64,000 nucleotides of DNA from Aquibacillus sediminis (GTDB taxonomy: Bacteria > Bacillota > Bacilli > Bacillales > Amphibacillaceae). This document shows, in pieces, positions 44,582-54,619 of the stretch. The notes below the pieces were generated by a model that did no database searches, was not told the origin of the DNA, and was given only the letters and a program-made list of their open reading frames with translations. Numbering within the stretch: the stretch's first letter is position 1; each line of letters begins with the position of its first letter. The stretch lies in NCBI RefSeq assembly GCF_005870085.1, contig NZ_SZNM01000014.1:41703-105702 (forward strand), read 5' to 3'. Made by a program: the position numbers and the translations under genes.

Positions 44582-45973
44582 ATGACTACAGATAAAACCA
44601 CTTATAAAGGTACAAATACCATGATTGCAGGGATTGTGTTTGGTGTAATCACATTCTGGCTGTTCGCTCAAGCCATGGTCAACATCGTCCCTGCCGTACA
44701 AGAAGATTTAGGGGTGAACCTAACTACGTTAAATATTGCCATCAGTCTAACGTCCTTGTTCTCGGGGATGTTTATTGTCGTAGCAGGGGGCTTAGCAGAT
44801 CGAATTGGTAGAAAGAAAATCACCTATCTTGGATTGATTCTTAGTATTATTGGATCGTTAGCACTTGTCCTTGCACAAGGGGCCATCCTTTTAATTATTG
44901 GACGGGTATTACAAGGTATATCTGCTGCATGTATCATGCCTGCAACGATTGCATTGATGAAAGCATATTTTGAAGGAGAAGAACGTCAACGTGCATTAAG
45001 TTACTGGTCCATCGGTTCTTGGGGTGGTTCTGGTGTGACATCTTTTGCAGGTGGTGCGATCGCTACCTACATGGGGTGGGAATGGATTTTTATCTTTTCC
45101 ATTATCTTCGCTATACTTTCAATGTGGTTAATAAAAGAAGTTCCAGAGAGTAAAGCCGAGACATCTGGTGATTTTAAATTTGACTTTGGTGGATTAGCTA
45201 TTTTCATTGTCACCATGTTAGCCATCAACATTGTGATTACACAAGGGGCTGATTTGGGATGGACAAGCATCACAACTATTGTATTATCAATTGTCGCGAT
45301 TGTAGGAGTTATACTTTTCGTTCGCTATGAAAAAAGAGTTGAAACAACGCCACTGATTGATTTTAAATTATTTGAAAATAAACCTTATACAGGTGCTACC
45401 ATTTCAAACTTTTTACTAAATGCGGTAGCAGGTACATTGATTGTTGCTAATACGTATGTCCAAGTTGGACGTGGATTCACGGCGTTTCAATCAGGGATGT
45501 TATCAATTGGCTATTTGGTAGCCGTTCTAGCTTTAATTCGTGTTGGGGAAAAAATTATGCAACGTGTTGGTGCAAGAAATCCGATGATTTGGGGCACATT
45601 GTTAACATTAGTTGGAGTTGCTGTCATGGGATTAACCTTCTTACCAGGTTTTATATACACCGTAACTGTTTTTGGTGGATTTATTCTATTTGGGTTAGGC
45701 CTTGGAATGTATGCCACACCATCAACGGATACAGCAGTATCTGCTGCACCAGATAGTAAGGTTGGGGAAGCTTCTGGTATTTATAAAATGGCTAGTTCAT
45801 TAGGGAATGCATTTGGTGTTGCCATTTCTGCAACGGTGTATAGTGCAATCGTAGCATATAGTTCTGTCCATGTTGCAGCGACAGCAGGGATCATTACTAA
45901 TGTGATCTTTGCTGTTCTCTCATTGATTTCGATTATGACTCTTGTCCCTAAGAATGTTGGCGAAACCAAATAG
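44582..45973 (+). CDS. MFS transporter, 14-TM DHA2 type
   Basis: Carrier of 463 residues with about 14 hydrophobic segments. Motif A is GGLADRIGRKK, and IIGRVLQGISAACIMPATIALM matches the DHA2 (EmrB/QacA) region. It is encoded 34 bases upstream of an M20 amidohydrolase in the same direction, so it may import or export the acylated amino acid or peptide that enzyme cuts. GGAGGAGG precedes ATG. Confidence 0.85.
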   Translation: MTTDKTTYKGTNTMIAGIVFGVITFWLFAQAMVNIVPAVQEDLGVNLTTLNIAISLTSLFSGMFIVVAGGLADRIGRKKITYLGLILSIIGSLALVLAQGAILLIIGRVLQGISAACIMPATIALMKAYFEGEERQRALSYWSIGSWGGSGVTSFAGGAIATYMGWEWIFIFSIIFAILSMWLIKEVPESKAETSGDFKFDFGGLAIFIVTMLAINIVITQGADLGWTSITTIVLSIVAIVGVILFVRYEKRVETTPLIDFKLFENKPYTGATISNFLLNAVAGTLIVANTYVQVGRGFTAFQSGMLSIGYLVAVLALIRVGEKIMQRVGARNPMIWGTLLTLVGVAVMGLTFLPGFIYTVTVFGGFILFGLGLGMYATPSTDTAVSAAPDSKVGEASGIYKMASSLGNAFGVAISATVYSAIVAYSSVHVAATAGIITNVIFAVLSLISIMTLVPKNVGETK

Positions 45974-46007
45974 TTAGACGCGAAAAAAAAGAAAGGAGAT
46001 TAATCAA

Positions 46008-47192
46008 ATGAGAGAAAAGTTAATGGAATTGCTTGAATCACGTGAAGAGGAAATGATTAAGATTCGCCGCCACTTACACGAAAATCCAGAACTTTCATTT
46101 AAAGAAGAAAAGACGGCGAACTATATCGCTGACTTTTATAAAGATAAAGATGTAGAGATTGAAACAAATGTAGGGAATGGTCCCGGCATCATTGTAACCA
46201 TCAAAGGGGCAAAACCAGGAAAAACAATCGGACTTCGTGCAGATTTTGATGCACTGCCTATTAAAGAAGAAGCTGATGTTCCTTTTAAATCTAAAAATGA
46301 AGGTGTCATGCATGCTTGTGGACATGATGCCCACACCGCTTATCTGCTTGTGCTTGGGGATTGTCTTATACAGTTGAAAGATCAACTACAAGGTACCATA
46401 AAATTGATTCACCAACACGCAGAAGAACAACCTCCAGGTGGTGCAAAAAGTATTATGGAAACTGGTAAGCTTGACGATTTAGAAGCCATTTTTGGAATCC
46501 ACGTTTTACCACTTGGTCCAGCTGGTACAGTCGGCTATCATGCAGGGTATTCTTTTAATGGGAGAACGTATTTTAAATTAGTCATTAAAGGGCAAGGTGG
46601 CCATGGTTCTTCACCAGATAAAGCAAATGATTCGATTGTTGCGGGGAGCCATTTTGTCACAGCGGTTCAAACCATTGTTAGCCGTAGAATCAATCCATTG
46701 CATGCTGGTGTGGTGACGATAGGTTCATTTGATGGGAAGGGATCCTTCAATGTGATCAAAGACAGTATTGAAATCGAAGGAGATATTCGCTATTCCAATA
46801 AAGAAGTCCAAGAAGTCATTGAAAAAGAATTTCATCGGATTGTGAAAGGAATTGAAGCATTATTTGGTGTTACCTGTGAATTAACTTACACACCAGACTA
46901 TCCACCATTATACAATGATCCAGAATTAACAGATTTTGTCGCCGAAACGTTAAAAACTGCAGAGGATAAAGACATTAAAGAGGTGAAAGAATTCCCTAAA
47001 CTATCTCCTTCCGAGGATTTCGCCTATTATTTAGAAAAAATTCCTGGTTCCTATTTCTATATCGGCTGCACACCTAAAGACGTGGATGATCCATACTTCA
47101 ATCACCATCCAAAATTTGATATTGATGAAGATGCCATACTTGTCGCAGCAAAAGCAGTAGGACATGTAACCTGTAGTTATTTAGATAATTAA
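46008..47192 (+). CDS. M20-family amidohydrolase (N-acyl amino acid hydrolase type)
   Basis: Cytoplasmic metallohydrolase of 394 residues of the YxeP/HipO type. IRRHLHENPELSF opens the protein, the metal site is in VMHACGHDAHTA, HQHAEEQPPGGA carries the catalytic Glu, and SEDFAYYLEKIPG lies near the C-terminus. It cleaves an N-acyl or related amide bond on an amino acid. AAAGGAG precedes ATG and it forms an operon with the MFS carrier. Confidence 0.88.
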   Translation: MREKLMELLESREEEMIKIRRHLHENPELSFKEEKTANYIADFYKDKDVEIETNVGNGPGIIVTIKGAKPGKTIGLRADFDALPIKEEADVPFKSKNEGVMHACGHDAHTAYLLVLGDCLIQLKDQLQGTIKLIHQHAEEQPPGGAKSIMETGKLDDLEAIFGIHVLPLGPAGTVGYHAGYSFNGRTYFKLVIKGQGGHGSSPDKANDSIVAGSHFVTAVQTIVSRRINPLHAGVVTIGSFDGKGSFNVIKDSIEIEGDIRYSNKEVQEVIEKEFHRIVKGIEALFGVTCELTYTPDYPPLYNDPELTDFVAETLKTAEDKDIKEVKEFPKLSPSEDFAYYLEKIPGSYFYIGCTPKDVDDPYFNHHPKFDIDEDAILVAAKAVGHVTCSYLDN

Positions 47193-47202
47193 AGGAAAAA
47201 AG

Positions 47203-47275
47203 CGCAGAGACAGTTCTTTTGCTTCCTTTTTCGTATCCGTGGAAGCAAAAGAACCCCCCCTGCCCGCTGCTTCTA
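47203..47275. repeat. Family B palindrome between convergent genes
   Basis: Perfect stem GTTCTTTTGCTTCC / GGAAGCAAAAGAAC (47213-47254) between the M20 gene and the HTH gene. It can act as a terminator for both. Confidence 0.8.
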
Positions 47276-47494
47276 ATCTATTGGATGATCATCATTTTTG
47301 TACTCCAAAATATCACCTGGTTGGCAATCCAATGCTTTACAAATTGCTTCTAAAGTTGAAAATCGAACTGCTTTGGCCTTCCCATTTTTCAGTATAGAGA
47401 GATTTGCCATTGTGATTCCAACTTTCTGTGAAAGTTCAGTTACACTCATTTTCCTCTTAGCTAGCATTACATCAATATTAATTATAATTGCCAT
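47273..47494 (-). CDS. Small XRE-family HTH regulator (YozG-like)
   Basis: 73-residue DNA-binding protein, a single helix-turn-helix (MSVTELSQKVGITMANLSIL, then KNGKAKAVRFSTLEAICKAL). The start is ATG at 47494 after GAGGTGA. It follows the DUF2975 membrane gene, ending 10 bases before this start, a pair that commonly occurs together and in which the HTH protein probably controls the membrane protein gene. Confidence 0.88.
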   Translation of the reverse strand: MAIIINIDVMLAKRKMSVTELSQKVGITMANLSILKNGKAKAVRFSTLEAICKALDCQPGDILEYKNDDHPID

Positions 47495-47504
47495 TGTAAT
47501 CACC

Positions 47505-47996
47505 TCAAACCGTTAAATCATTTTCAGATTTTATATGGATTGCTTCCTGCAGAAGTCTTTGGAGAACAGCAGCAAAGACCGCAATTACTATCGAAGCGCC
47601 CATCACAACCAATCCAATCAATATTAAGCCTGGTGCGTCATCCCATTCGGCTATAATATAGATCAATGGTAGAGCCACCAGATATAAACCACTAATTGTG
47701 ATCGCACAGAGTTTGATTTTTTTAAGTGCTATAACAGAATTTTGAGAGAAAGCTTCACTTTTATCAATATAACTTAAAAGCTTTAACGCTTGGTACAATG
47801 CAACGTAAAAAGGTACCGCCGATCCATATAAAATAATTAAAATGCCAAATACTACATAAGCCAACTCTCCCCCCTTTTGGGCTTGCTCGATTGCTTCCAT
47901 TGCTATTTGAGGCAACAAAAACAGACACAAACCAAGCACTGGAGCACCGATTAGAAAAACAGCTATCTTTAAAAACAACGTTGATCCACGTTTCAT
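47505..47996 (-). CDS. DUF2975 membrane protein
   Basis: 163-residue protein with four hydrophobic segments, pattern of DUF2975 (YSDKSEAFSQNSVIALKKIK-like centre: YIDKSEAFSQNSVIALKKIK). The start is ATG at 47996 after GAGGTG. Function unknown. Paired with the HTH gene downstream. Confidence 0.82.
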   Translation of the reverse strand: MKRGSTLFLKIAVFLIGAPVLGLCLFLLPQIAMEAIEQAQKGGELAYVVFGILIILYGSAVPFYVALYQALKLLSYIDKSEAFSQNSVIALKKIKLCAITISGLYLVALPLIYIIAEWDDAPGLILIGLVVMGASIVIAVFAAVLQRLLQEAIHIKSENDLTV

Positions 47997-48068
47997 AAAA
48001 AGCACCTCATCCTTTTAGTTTCTTATTGATTCTAACAATAAATTTATCGTAAATCAATAAACTTTTAT

Positions 48069-48096
48069 GGGACATGGGGACAGGGCACTTGTCCCA
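48069..48096. repeat. Family A half copy (copy 6)
   Basis: Only the left arm and centre, GGGACATGGGGACAGGGC then ACTTGTCCCA; the right arm is missing. Confidence 0.75.
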
Positions 48097-48235
48097 CTTC
48101 TCCAACCGTGGAAAATCCAGGAAGCAGTAGATCGTCCCGAACTTCCGCTCTTTTTCTTAGATACGGGGGATGATTTATGTTAAAATAAAACAGATAAATA
48201 TGTATGCGGTTTCATAAGTGGGAGTGGGAGAATAA

Positions 48236-48688
48236 ATGAAAGTACGCGATTTCATGATTACAAAGGTTTACACAGTAAAACCTTCCAATACTGTGAAAGA
48301 ATTAGTCAACATCCTTAATTCCAATCAGATTGGTGGTGTGCCAGTTGTTGACGATCAAGATCATTTAATCGGCATGGTATCAGATGGTGATGTACTACGC
48401 TACTTATCCCCTAAGCCAATTGGTTTTGCTGGGCTTGTTTATGTTTTAGAGGGAGGAGAATTTACGCAAGTTTTACGAGAAAAACTTGATACACAGGTAA
48501 AAGACATCATGACAAAAAGAAGAGTCCTGTCTGTGTCTCCTGATGAAGAGTTTGAAAGGACGATTCAATTATTGTCGCAACATCGTTATAAAAAACTCCC
48601 TGTCGTCAACGGGGTCGGACGCGTTATTGGGGTTCTAAGCAGAGGAGATTTAATTAATAATATATCCAATAAAATTGTTTTATCATGA
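48236..48688 (+). CDS. CBS-domain pair protein
   Basis: 150-residue protein made of two CBS motifs, about residues 1-60 (VRDFMITKVYTVKPSNTVKE) and 85-148 (VKDIMTKRRVLSVSPDEEFE). Such stand-alone proteins bind adenine nucleotides and regulate partner proteins. No partner is obvious nearby. Its TGA stop lies inside a family B repeat. Confidence 0.88.
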   Translation: MKVRDFMITKVYTVKPSNTVKELVNILNSNQIGGVPVVDDQDHLIGMVSDGDVLRYLSPKPIGFAGLVYVLEGGEFTQVLREKLDTQVKDIMTKRRVLSVSPDEEFERTIQLLSQHRYKKLPVVNGVGRVIGVLSRGDLINNISNKIVLS

Positions 48689-48758
48689 AGCGAAGGGACG
48701 GTTCATGCGCTTCTTTTTCATGTCTAAGAATCAGAAAACCGCCCCTGTGCTTCCTTAT
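48687..48758. repeat. Family B palindrome overlapping the CBS gene stop
   Basis: GAAGCGAAGGGACGGTTC begins in the stop codon, and the other arm GAAAACCGCCCCTGTGCTTCC ends at the convergent creatininase-family gene. Confidence 0.7.
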
Positions 48759-49606
48759 TTAGGAAGCCATTGTCCATATTTTTTCAAGCTATTGCTTTTG
48801 GTGTATTCATCAACCTCGCGCAGCGACTTTACTACACTTGACATTTCTAATTTGGCAACAATTTCACCAATCGCTTCCACACCAGATTTAGCATATTGGT
48901 CACGTTCTTCTGGCGTTTTTAGTAACGGGGTATATAAATGATCTGAAGGTTGATCGAAATAATATCCCACCGCACCGGATTGATATGCAAATTTTCCCAG
49001 TGGACTTGCTGGATTGTCTGCATTTGCTTTCATCACCTTTTCTAGATCATAGCTAACTGAGTTAGATTCTGGTACGTTTAAAGGAACGTCTTCTAACCGA
49101 CCTAATACGGAATATGCCCCGATAGCCATATCATTAAATTTCTCTAAGAAATCAAACGATAAATTCTTGATAGAGTTGATTGCCATGATCATATCCATAT
49201 AGAGGATAGGAGCTTTCGTTCGATCAAAAAAGTCTCTGATCATTGGGCTGACCGTTAAATAGGCTGGACCGTGCATTGTCACATATACTTGACGTCTGAA
49301 TCCTTGATTTAGTAAAGATTGAGCAATTCGGTCTAAATAGGCAGCACCATCTCTGGTACTCATCTGAACAGTACCTCTACCAACAGGAGTAGCTCCCGCA
49401 AAGAAATATGGTAAATTATGGAGTACTAATCCTTCTGTTTTTTCAGCCATTTTTAAAGCAAATGCTTCTGCAAGTACGGTTTCTGAATCAAGTGGTAGCG
49501 CCCCATGTGTTTCAGTTACTCCTACTGGTACAAAAATAAGATCGTTTCTATCTAAATACTCTTCTACTTCACCATTAGTTAATTTTGATAAAAATCTTGT
49601 ACGCAT
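48755..49606 (-). CDS. Creatininase-family amidohydrolase
   Basis: 283 residues of the creatininase fold. The N-terminal GVTETHGALPLDSETVLAEA carries Glu, His and Asp metal ligands. A further family region is VTMHGPAYLTVSPM, where the usual GNGGN is not seen. The family opens cyclic amides. It is co-oriented with a GPH symporter upstream (48-base gap), so it may process the imported solute. Substrate unknown. Confidence 0.78.
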   Translation of the reverse strand: MRTRFLSKLTNGEVEEYLDRNDLIFVPVGVTETHGALPLDSETVLAEAFALKMAEKTEGLVLHNLPYFFAGATPVGRGTVQMSTRDGAAYLDRIAQSLLNQGFRRQVYVTMHGPAYLTVSPMIRDFFDRTKAPILYMDMIMAINSIKNLSFDFLEKFNDMAIGAYSVLGRLEDVPLNVPESNSVSYDLEKVMKANADNPASPLGKFAYQSGAVGYYFDQPSDHLYTPLLKTPEERDQYAKSGVEAIGEIVAKLEMSSVVKSLREVDEYTKSNSLKKYGQWLPK

Positions 49607-49654
49607 ATTACATTCTCCTATCTAATGAATAATATTTTTCTCAATATGTTCAAA

Positions 49655-51025
49655 TTAAGCTGTTCGTTTGGATTCTAATACTTGATACATTTCATTTGTT
49701 CGATCATTATTTAAATTAAAAATAAATAATAATCCGATTAACATTAGAGCAAATGCTACAATCGGAAGTCCGTTATACATACGTAATACACCAGTAGCAA
49801 CCTCTTTCGATTGTGATTCAACACCTGACTGGAATCCAACCCAACCAAGTGCATAACTACCTAAAGCGGATCCAATTCCCATTCCAACTTTACGTGAGAA
49901 CGAATAAATCGAATAAAGTGTTCCATCATAACGCTTTCCTGTTTGAAGTTCTGTGTAATCCAAACAATCTGTTACTAATGCCCATACAATCATGACAAAC
50001 GTCATATTAGCTATTGTTGCAATATTGTATAAGGCGATATATACATAAACATTTTCAACAATAAAAATGGTCAAAAGTGCTGAGCCGATAATACTAAATG
50101 ATGATGTCACAATTACGATATTACGCTTGCCAAACTTCGCCACTAGTTTCGGTACGAACAGGAATAACGCCAAGCTAACACCAATTTGTACAAATGAGTT
50201 AATCGCAAACGCACCTGGATTATTATAATATTCAGCAAATACAATTGAGGCTAATTGTGTTACCCCATTAATCATAATTAAAGATCCGACCGAAGCAACC
50301 ATCATACCTATTAACTGTCTGTTTTTAAATGTGGCAATTAATGCATCTTTAAACTTATAATCTGATTTTTCACCAGGTTGCTGATCATCTCGAACACGTT
50401 CTGTTGTCAGTCTAACGAGACCCGTATAGGCGAGTAACGATCCAATAGCAAAAATAGTGGCTACGATAAAGAACGCATCAGGTACAACTGCACCAGTATT
50501 ATCATAAATAAACATCGGAACGATTGACATTGCGCCAATCCCAACAATCATTCCGCCGATGGCACGTGCACGAGATAGCTTAGTACGTTCTATCGGATCT
50601 TGTGTAATAACCGCCGCAAGCGACCCGTAAGGAATGGAATCTGCTGTATATGCAATACCGTAGAATAAATACACCACAACTACCCAAACATGTGTCGCGG
50701 TTGATCCCCAACTCGACACATCTGCAAACGCTAACAAAACAGAACCTGCTAATAACCATTTCGAAACGTTAATATATGGAAGGAATTTATCTCCACTTTT
50801 TCCAAGTTTCCAACGGTCTGGAATACTTCCCATTGCCACATCGGTAAATGCATCAAATATCCTCGATACTAGAAACAACGTCCCCATAAAATAAGGGCTT
50901 ACGCCTAAGACATAGGTAGCAAATACTAAAAAGAAACTTCCAATATAAAGGTTAACGAAACTTCCCCCAACATCACCTAACATATAACCAAATTGGTCTC
51001 TAACTCCAAATTTTCTTTGTTCCAT
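49655..51025 (-). CDS. GPH cation:glycoside symporter (MFS_2)
   Basis: 456-residue carrier with 12 predicted helices. It opens RDQFGYMLGDVGGSFVNLY, the hallmark of the melibiose/glycoside-pentoside-hexuronide family, followed by SRIFDAFTDVAMGSIPDRW. GGGGG precedes ATG. A cre-like site and an AraC gene upstream imply sugar-type regulation. Substrate probably a glycoside or related polyol. Confidence 0.88.
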   Translation of the reverse strand: MEQRKFGVRDQFGYMLGDVGGSFVNLYIGSFFLVFATYVLGVSPYFMGTLFLVSRIFDAFTDVAMGSIPDRWKLGKSGDKFLPYINVSKWLLAGSVLLAFADVSSWGSTATHVWVVVVYLFYGIAYTADSIPYGSLAAVITQDPIERTKLSRARAIGGMIVGIGAMSIVPMFIYDNTGAVVPDAFFIVATIFAIGSLLAYTGLVRLTTERVRDDQQPGEKSDYKFKDALIATFKNRQLIGMMVASVGSLIMINGVTQLASIVFAEYYNNPGAFAINSFVQIGVSLALFLFVPKLVAKFGKRNIVIVTSSFSIIGSALLTIFIVENVYVYIALYNIATIANMTFVMIVWALVTDCLDYTELQTGKRYDGTLYSIYSFSRKVGMGIGSALGSYALGWVGFQSGVESQSKEVATGVLRMYNGLPIVAFALMLIGLLFIFNLNNDRTNEMYQVLESKRTA

Positions 51026-51170
51026 TTGGATTCCCCCTGTTTCTGCCGCTTTAGTGTTTTAGAAGTGTATAAACCACCTTTTGTTCCTAGTACAACAAAC
51101 CACCCATTTGTTGACTATACAAATTAACAATAAGTTTTTAAATGGTTTATGACTTCTGCTTCTATCATAA

Positions 51171-51184
51171 CGCAAGCGCTTACA
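51171..51184. promoter_or_regulatory. cre-like site upstream of the GPH symporter
   Basis: TGTAAGCGCTTGCG on the minus strand fits the cre core with mismatches only at the outer positions. A TATAAT at 51196-51201 lies just upstream, so the site covers the transcription start. Confidence 0.55.
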
Positions 51185-51268
51185 CTTGTTTTCTAATTAT
51201 ATTACAATTTTTTACACTAAAATTGCATTTTCCTAAAACAGGGAACACAACCACGATCAATCAGCCTA

Positions 51269-52018
51269 CTACCTATATTTTTCTTGCTCATTCTGCTCCA
51301 TATACTTCTTCTTTAATTTTACCGGTGACATCCCTTCTACACCTTTGAAAATTTTCGAAAAGTATTGAGAGTTATTAAATCCAACCATAACGGCTATTTC
51401 TGTCATGGAAAGGTTGGTGTGAATAATAAGTTCTTTGGCTTCCTTCACACGTTTTTGATTACGATAATGGCTTATGGTTATTCCTTTTTCCTTTTTAAAG
51501 GAACGCATGAGATGTGATGGATGTACATGTAAGTCATGAGCGATCTGTTCGATGGTAAACTCTTCCGCAAAGTTCATTTCAATATAAGCAACAGCCTTAT
51601 CGACAATGGTTGGATCATTGATTTGGTTATATCGAATCGATGGATCCATATATTCTTCAATCATATTGGAATGAATCGTGTCCAGATTGGCTATTGTATC
51701 CGTATGTTCGATCATAATCGCATATTTTTCAGACATGAAATGAGATGTTGTAGCATGTAGTCCCCCTTTTTCTGCGCTATAACTATAGAGAGTGTTATGT
51801 GATAAAAGAAAATTTTTATAGGACCGGAGTCTATTCTCTGGGATTCTTTTAAAAAGATTTAGTGTATCGTGTTTCATTATGTTTAAGATTTGACCTTTGT
51901 ATTTGTCCAACATTGACCTATCACATAGTTGAATTGCATTTAGAAACTGTTCTCTGATTTTATGGCCTTCTACTATTCCTTCATTTAATTTTCTCCGACT
52001 ACTTGATTCCATCGGCAA
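51269..52018 (-). CDS. AraC-family regulator
   Basis: 249 residues. The first 145 form an unfamiliar helical sensor region. The last 100 are a double HTH domain (FTIEQIAHDLHVHPSHLMRSF, then LSMTEIAVMVGFNNSQYFSK). It lies directly upstream of the GPH symporter and creatininase genes in the same orientation and probably activates them, with its ligand likely the transported solute. Confidence 0.85.
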   Translation of the reverse strand: MPMESSSRRKLNEGIVEGHKIREQFLNAIQLCDRSMLDKYKGQILNIMKHDTLNLFKRIPENRLRSYKNFLLSHNTLYSYSAEKGGLHATTSHFMSEKYAIMIEHTDTIANLDTIHSNMIEEYMDPSIRYNQINDPTIVDKAVAYIEMNFAEEFTIEQIAHDLHVHPSHLMRSFKKEKGITISHYRNQKRVKEAKELIIHTNLSMTEIAVMVGFNNSQYFSKIFKGVEGMSPVKLKKKYMEQNEQEKYR

Positions 52019-52274
52019 TCCTCCTTACTGCAACAGACTTTTGCTATTTGCCATTTGAGACAATTCATTTCTATTATACATGTAATAAAGCAAAAAAAGG
52101 CTTGGTTTGTAGACGGGCTATTTAGATTATGGACTATTTGTGACAGTTTGTTTTCTAAAACCTATGCAACCCTATGCCTAGAAAGCAGTAGAACCGTGCC
52201 TGTGCTTCGGTGCATGAAATGGACAAAAAATGAAAATACTAGTACCTAGGTTAGTACGTATTGGAGGTAATGGG

Positions 52275-53786
52275 ATGAAACAACGATATATAGTATTTTA
52301 CATTTCACTATTTATACTTTCTTTGCTCGTTATTACTGGGATTATTATTCCTGATACATTAGAGGCGATTACTTCTAATATTCAGGCAATATTTTCTGAC
52401 GCATTTGGATGGTATTATTTATTCCTCGTCACGATTATACTTGTGGTCTGTATCTATTTACTCATTTCACCTATTGGTCGAATTAAACTAGGAAATCAAG
52501 ATGAAAAGCCGGAATTTTCCAGACCTACTTGGATTGCGATGTTGTTTAGTGCTGGAATGGGGATAGGGCTTGTCTTTTACGGAACGTCAGAACCCATCAG
52601 TCATTATGCCATTAGCTCTCCTACTGGTGAAGTTGGTACCGATCAAGCTATCAAGGATGCACTTCGGTTTACGTTTTTACATTGGGGGATTCACGCTTGG
52701 GGGGTCTATGCGATCGTTGCACTTGCGATTGCCTATTTTCACTTTAGACATAACAAATTAGGGTTAATTAGTGCAACGTTGTACCCCATTTTCGGTGATA
52801 AAGTGAAAGGCAAAACAGGAAAAGCGATTGACGTCTTTTCTGTTTTGGCAACTGTCCTTGGTGTTGCAACATCTCTCGGTTTTGGCGCAGTTCAAATCAA
52901 TGGTGGTCTTTCCTATCTATTTGAACTACCAAAAACTGTTTGGATGCAATTTATCATTATTGCCATCGTTACCGTTCTTTTTTTAATATCAGCATGGTCT
53001 GGATTAGGTAAAGGGATAAAAATATTAAGTAATGCGAATATGTTTTTAGCCGGTGCTCTATTTTTACTAATGTTTGTAGCCGGGCCAACCTTGTTTCTTT
53101 TAAATTTATTTACGGATACGGTGGGGTCCTATATTCAAACGCTACCAGAGATGAGTTTCAGAATTGCACCTTTAAATGAAGATATTCGTGGTTGGATTAA
53201 TGGGTGGACCATTTTTTATTGGGCATGGTGGATTGCTTGGTCACCATTTGTCGGTATTTTTATTGCTCGAGTTTCTAAGGGCAGAAGTATTAGGGAATTT
53301 GTGTTTTTTGTACTATTAATACCTTCTGTCGTGATCTTTTTATGGTTCTCTATATTCGGAGGGGCTGCCATTTCACTTGAACATAATGGGATTGCTGAAA
53401 TATCAACGTTAACTGCAGAAGAATCGTTATTTGGTGTCTTTTCGAACTATCCATTTTCGCTAGTAACATCCATTACTGCCATGGTGCTTATTGGGTCCTT
53501 TTTCATTACATCTGCCGATTCAGGAACCTATGTATTAGGTATGATGACAACAAATGGATCTCACTCTCCTGGCAATGCAGTAAAATTCACATGGGGGATC
53601 TTGCTGTCTACAATAGCCCTCGTCCTCTTATACACGGGCGGTCTTCAAGCCTTAGAAAATATGATGATTATAGCCGCTTTACCATTTTCCGTCATTATCG
53701 CAATGATGGCCATAAGTTTAATGAAAGCCTTACGACAAGAAGCAAGACAACTCGGAATCGGACGCATAAGAAGAAGAAAACCATAA
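52275..53786 (+). CDS. BCCT-family betaine/carnitine/choline transporter
   Basis: 503-residue carrier with 12 helices. The signature FYWAWWIAWSPFVGIFIARV and the MGIGLVFYGTSEPISHY segment (GMGIG-type substrate loop) are both present. It should import glycine betaine or a related osmolyte with sodium. The start is ATG at 52275 after GGAGG; an ATG 15 codons upstream has no site. Family A copy 7 lies 5 bases past the stop. Confidence 0.9.
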   Translation: MKQRYIVFYISLFILSLLVITGIIIPDTLEAITSNIQAIFSDAFGWYYLFLVTIILVVCIYLLISPIGRIKLGNQDEKPEFSRPTWIAMLFSAGMGIGLVFYGTSEPISHYAISSPTGEVGTDQAIKDALRFTFLHWGIHAWGVYAIVALAIAYFHFRHNKLGLISATLYPIFGDKVKGKTGKAIDVFSVLATVLGVATSLGFGAVQINGGLSYLFELPKTVWMQFIIIAIVTVLFLISAWSGLGKGIKILSNANMFLAGALFLLMFVAGPTLFLLNLFTDTVGSYIQTLPEMSFRIAPLNEDIRGWINGWTIFYWAWWIAWSPFVGIFIARVSKGRSIREFVFFVLLIPSVVIFLWFSIFGGAAISLEHNGIAEISTLTAEESLFGVFSNYPFSLVTSITAMVLIGSFFITSADSGTYVLGMMTTNGSHSPGNAVKFTWGILLSTIALVLLYTGGLQALENMMIIAALPFSVIIAMMAISLMKALRQEARQLGIGRIRRRKP

Positions 53787-53791
53787 TTTGT

Positions 53792-53852
53792 GGGACATGG
53801 GGACAGGGCGCTTGTCCCAGTGATGGGACAGTGGCCCTGTCCCTATGTCCCA
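53792..53852. repeat. Family A palindrome, copy 7
   Basis: Compact copy between convergent genes, 5 bases from each stop codon. The right arm ends in a T-run (CCCATTTTTTC), so it can terminate transcription from the left. Confidence 0.85.
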
Positions 53853-53857
53853 TTTTT

Positions 53858-54508
53858 TCAATTATCCGAAAATATTATTTCTATCATTTCTTTGTTCTCA
53901 GCCCATTCTTCAATTGGTGGAAAATTTATCTTTTCAACCAGTTTCTCAAACCTTTCAACTAGATCTCCATCAAATTGGGGCCAAGAACATCGCTTTAGTT
54001 CTGCAAAGGCACCTCGATAGGTAAGTAGACTTTTATTATAATTTCGCCGATCAATTGTCATTGTATCAAAAGCATCACAAATGGAAATGATACGACCTTG
54101 GACAGAAATTTCTTCTCCCTTTAACCCTCTGGGATATCCATTCCCATCCCACCGTTCATGATGGTCACGTACAAACACAGCCGCTCGTGGAGAATGGAGT
54201 GTTTTTCTTAAAATATTATTTCCAATGGTGCTATGAGCCTGTATGATTTGAAACTTCAATGCATTTAATTTAGATGGTTTTAAAAGTATATCTTTAGAAA
54301 GCCCCATTTTGCCAATATCGTGTAATAAGCTTGCTACTTTCATATCTGCATCATTACAATTAACGGATTTAGCCAACAAAATTGAAAACTGCATCACTCG
54401 TATGGAATGATACTTAAAAACACGTAAAACCTCGTTATCCTGTGAAATACGATTAAACAGATTTTCAGCATTTTTATAAACATCTTCTAAATCATGAAAG
54501 TTGTTCAA
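53858..54508 (-). CDS. Stand-alone HD-GYP domain protein
   Basis: About 216 residues. The HD motif is in LLHDIGKMGLSKDIL and the GYP motif in DHHERWDGNGYPRGLKG, followed by ISICDAFDTMT. HD-GYP proteins hydrolyse cyclic di-GMP or related signals. No receiver or sensor domain is attached. Start uncertain: an AAAAGGA lies 9 bases before TTG 54508 but is too close to ATG 54517. Confidence 0.8.
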   Translation of the reverse strand: MNNFHDLEDVYKNAENLFNRISQDNEVLRVFKYHSIRVMQFSILLAKSVNCNDADMKVASLLHDIGKMGLSKDILLKPSKLNALKFQIIQAHSTIGNNILRKTLHSPRAAVFVRDHHERWDGNGYPRGLKGEEISVQGRIISICDAFDTMTIDRRNYNKSLLTYRGAFAELKRCSWPQFDGDLVERFEKLVEKINFPPIEEWAENKEMIEIIFSDN

Positions 54509-54558
54509 GTAAAACATTCCTTTTCTCTTAATTTGCAAACACGCATACCATCAACTGT

Positions 54559-54619
54559 GGGACATGGGGACAGGGCACTTGTCCCAGTGGTGGGACAGTA
54601 AACCTGTCCCCATGTCCCA
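54559..54619. repeat. Family A palindrome, copy 8
   Basis: Compact copy whose right arm ends directly at the stop codon of the EamA gene on the minus strand. Confidence 0.85.
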
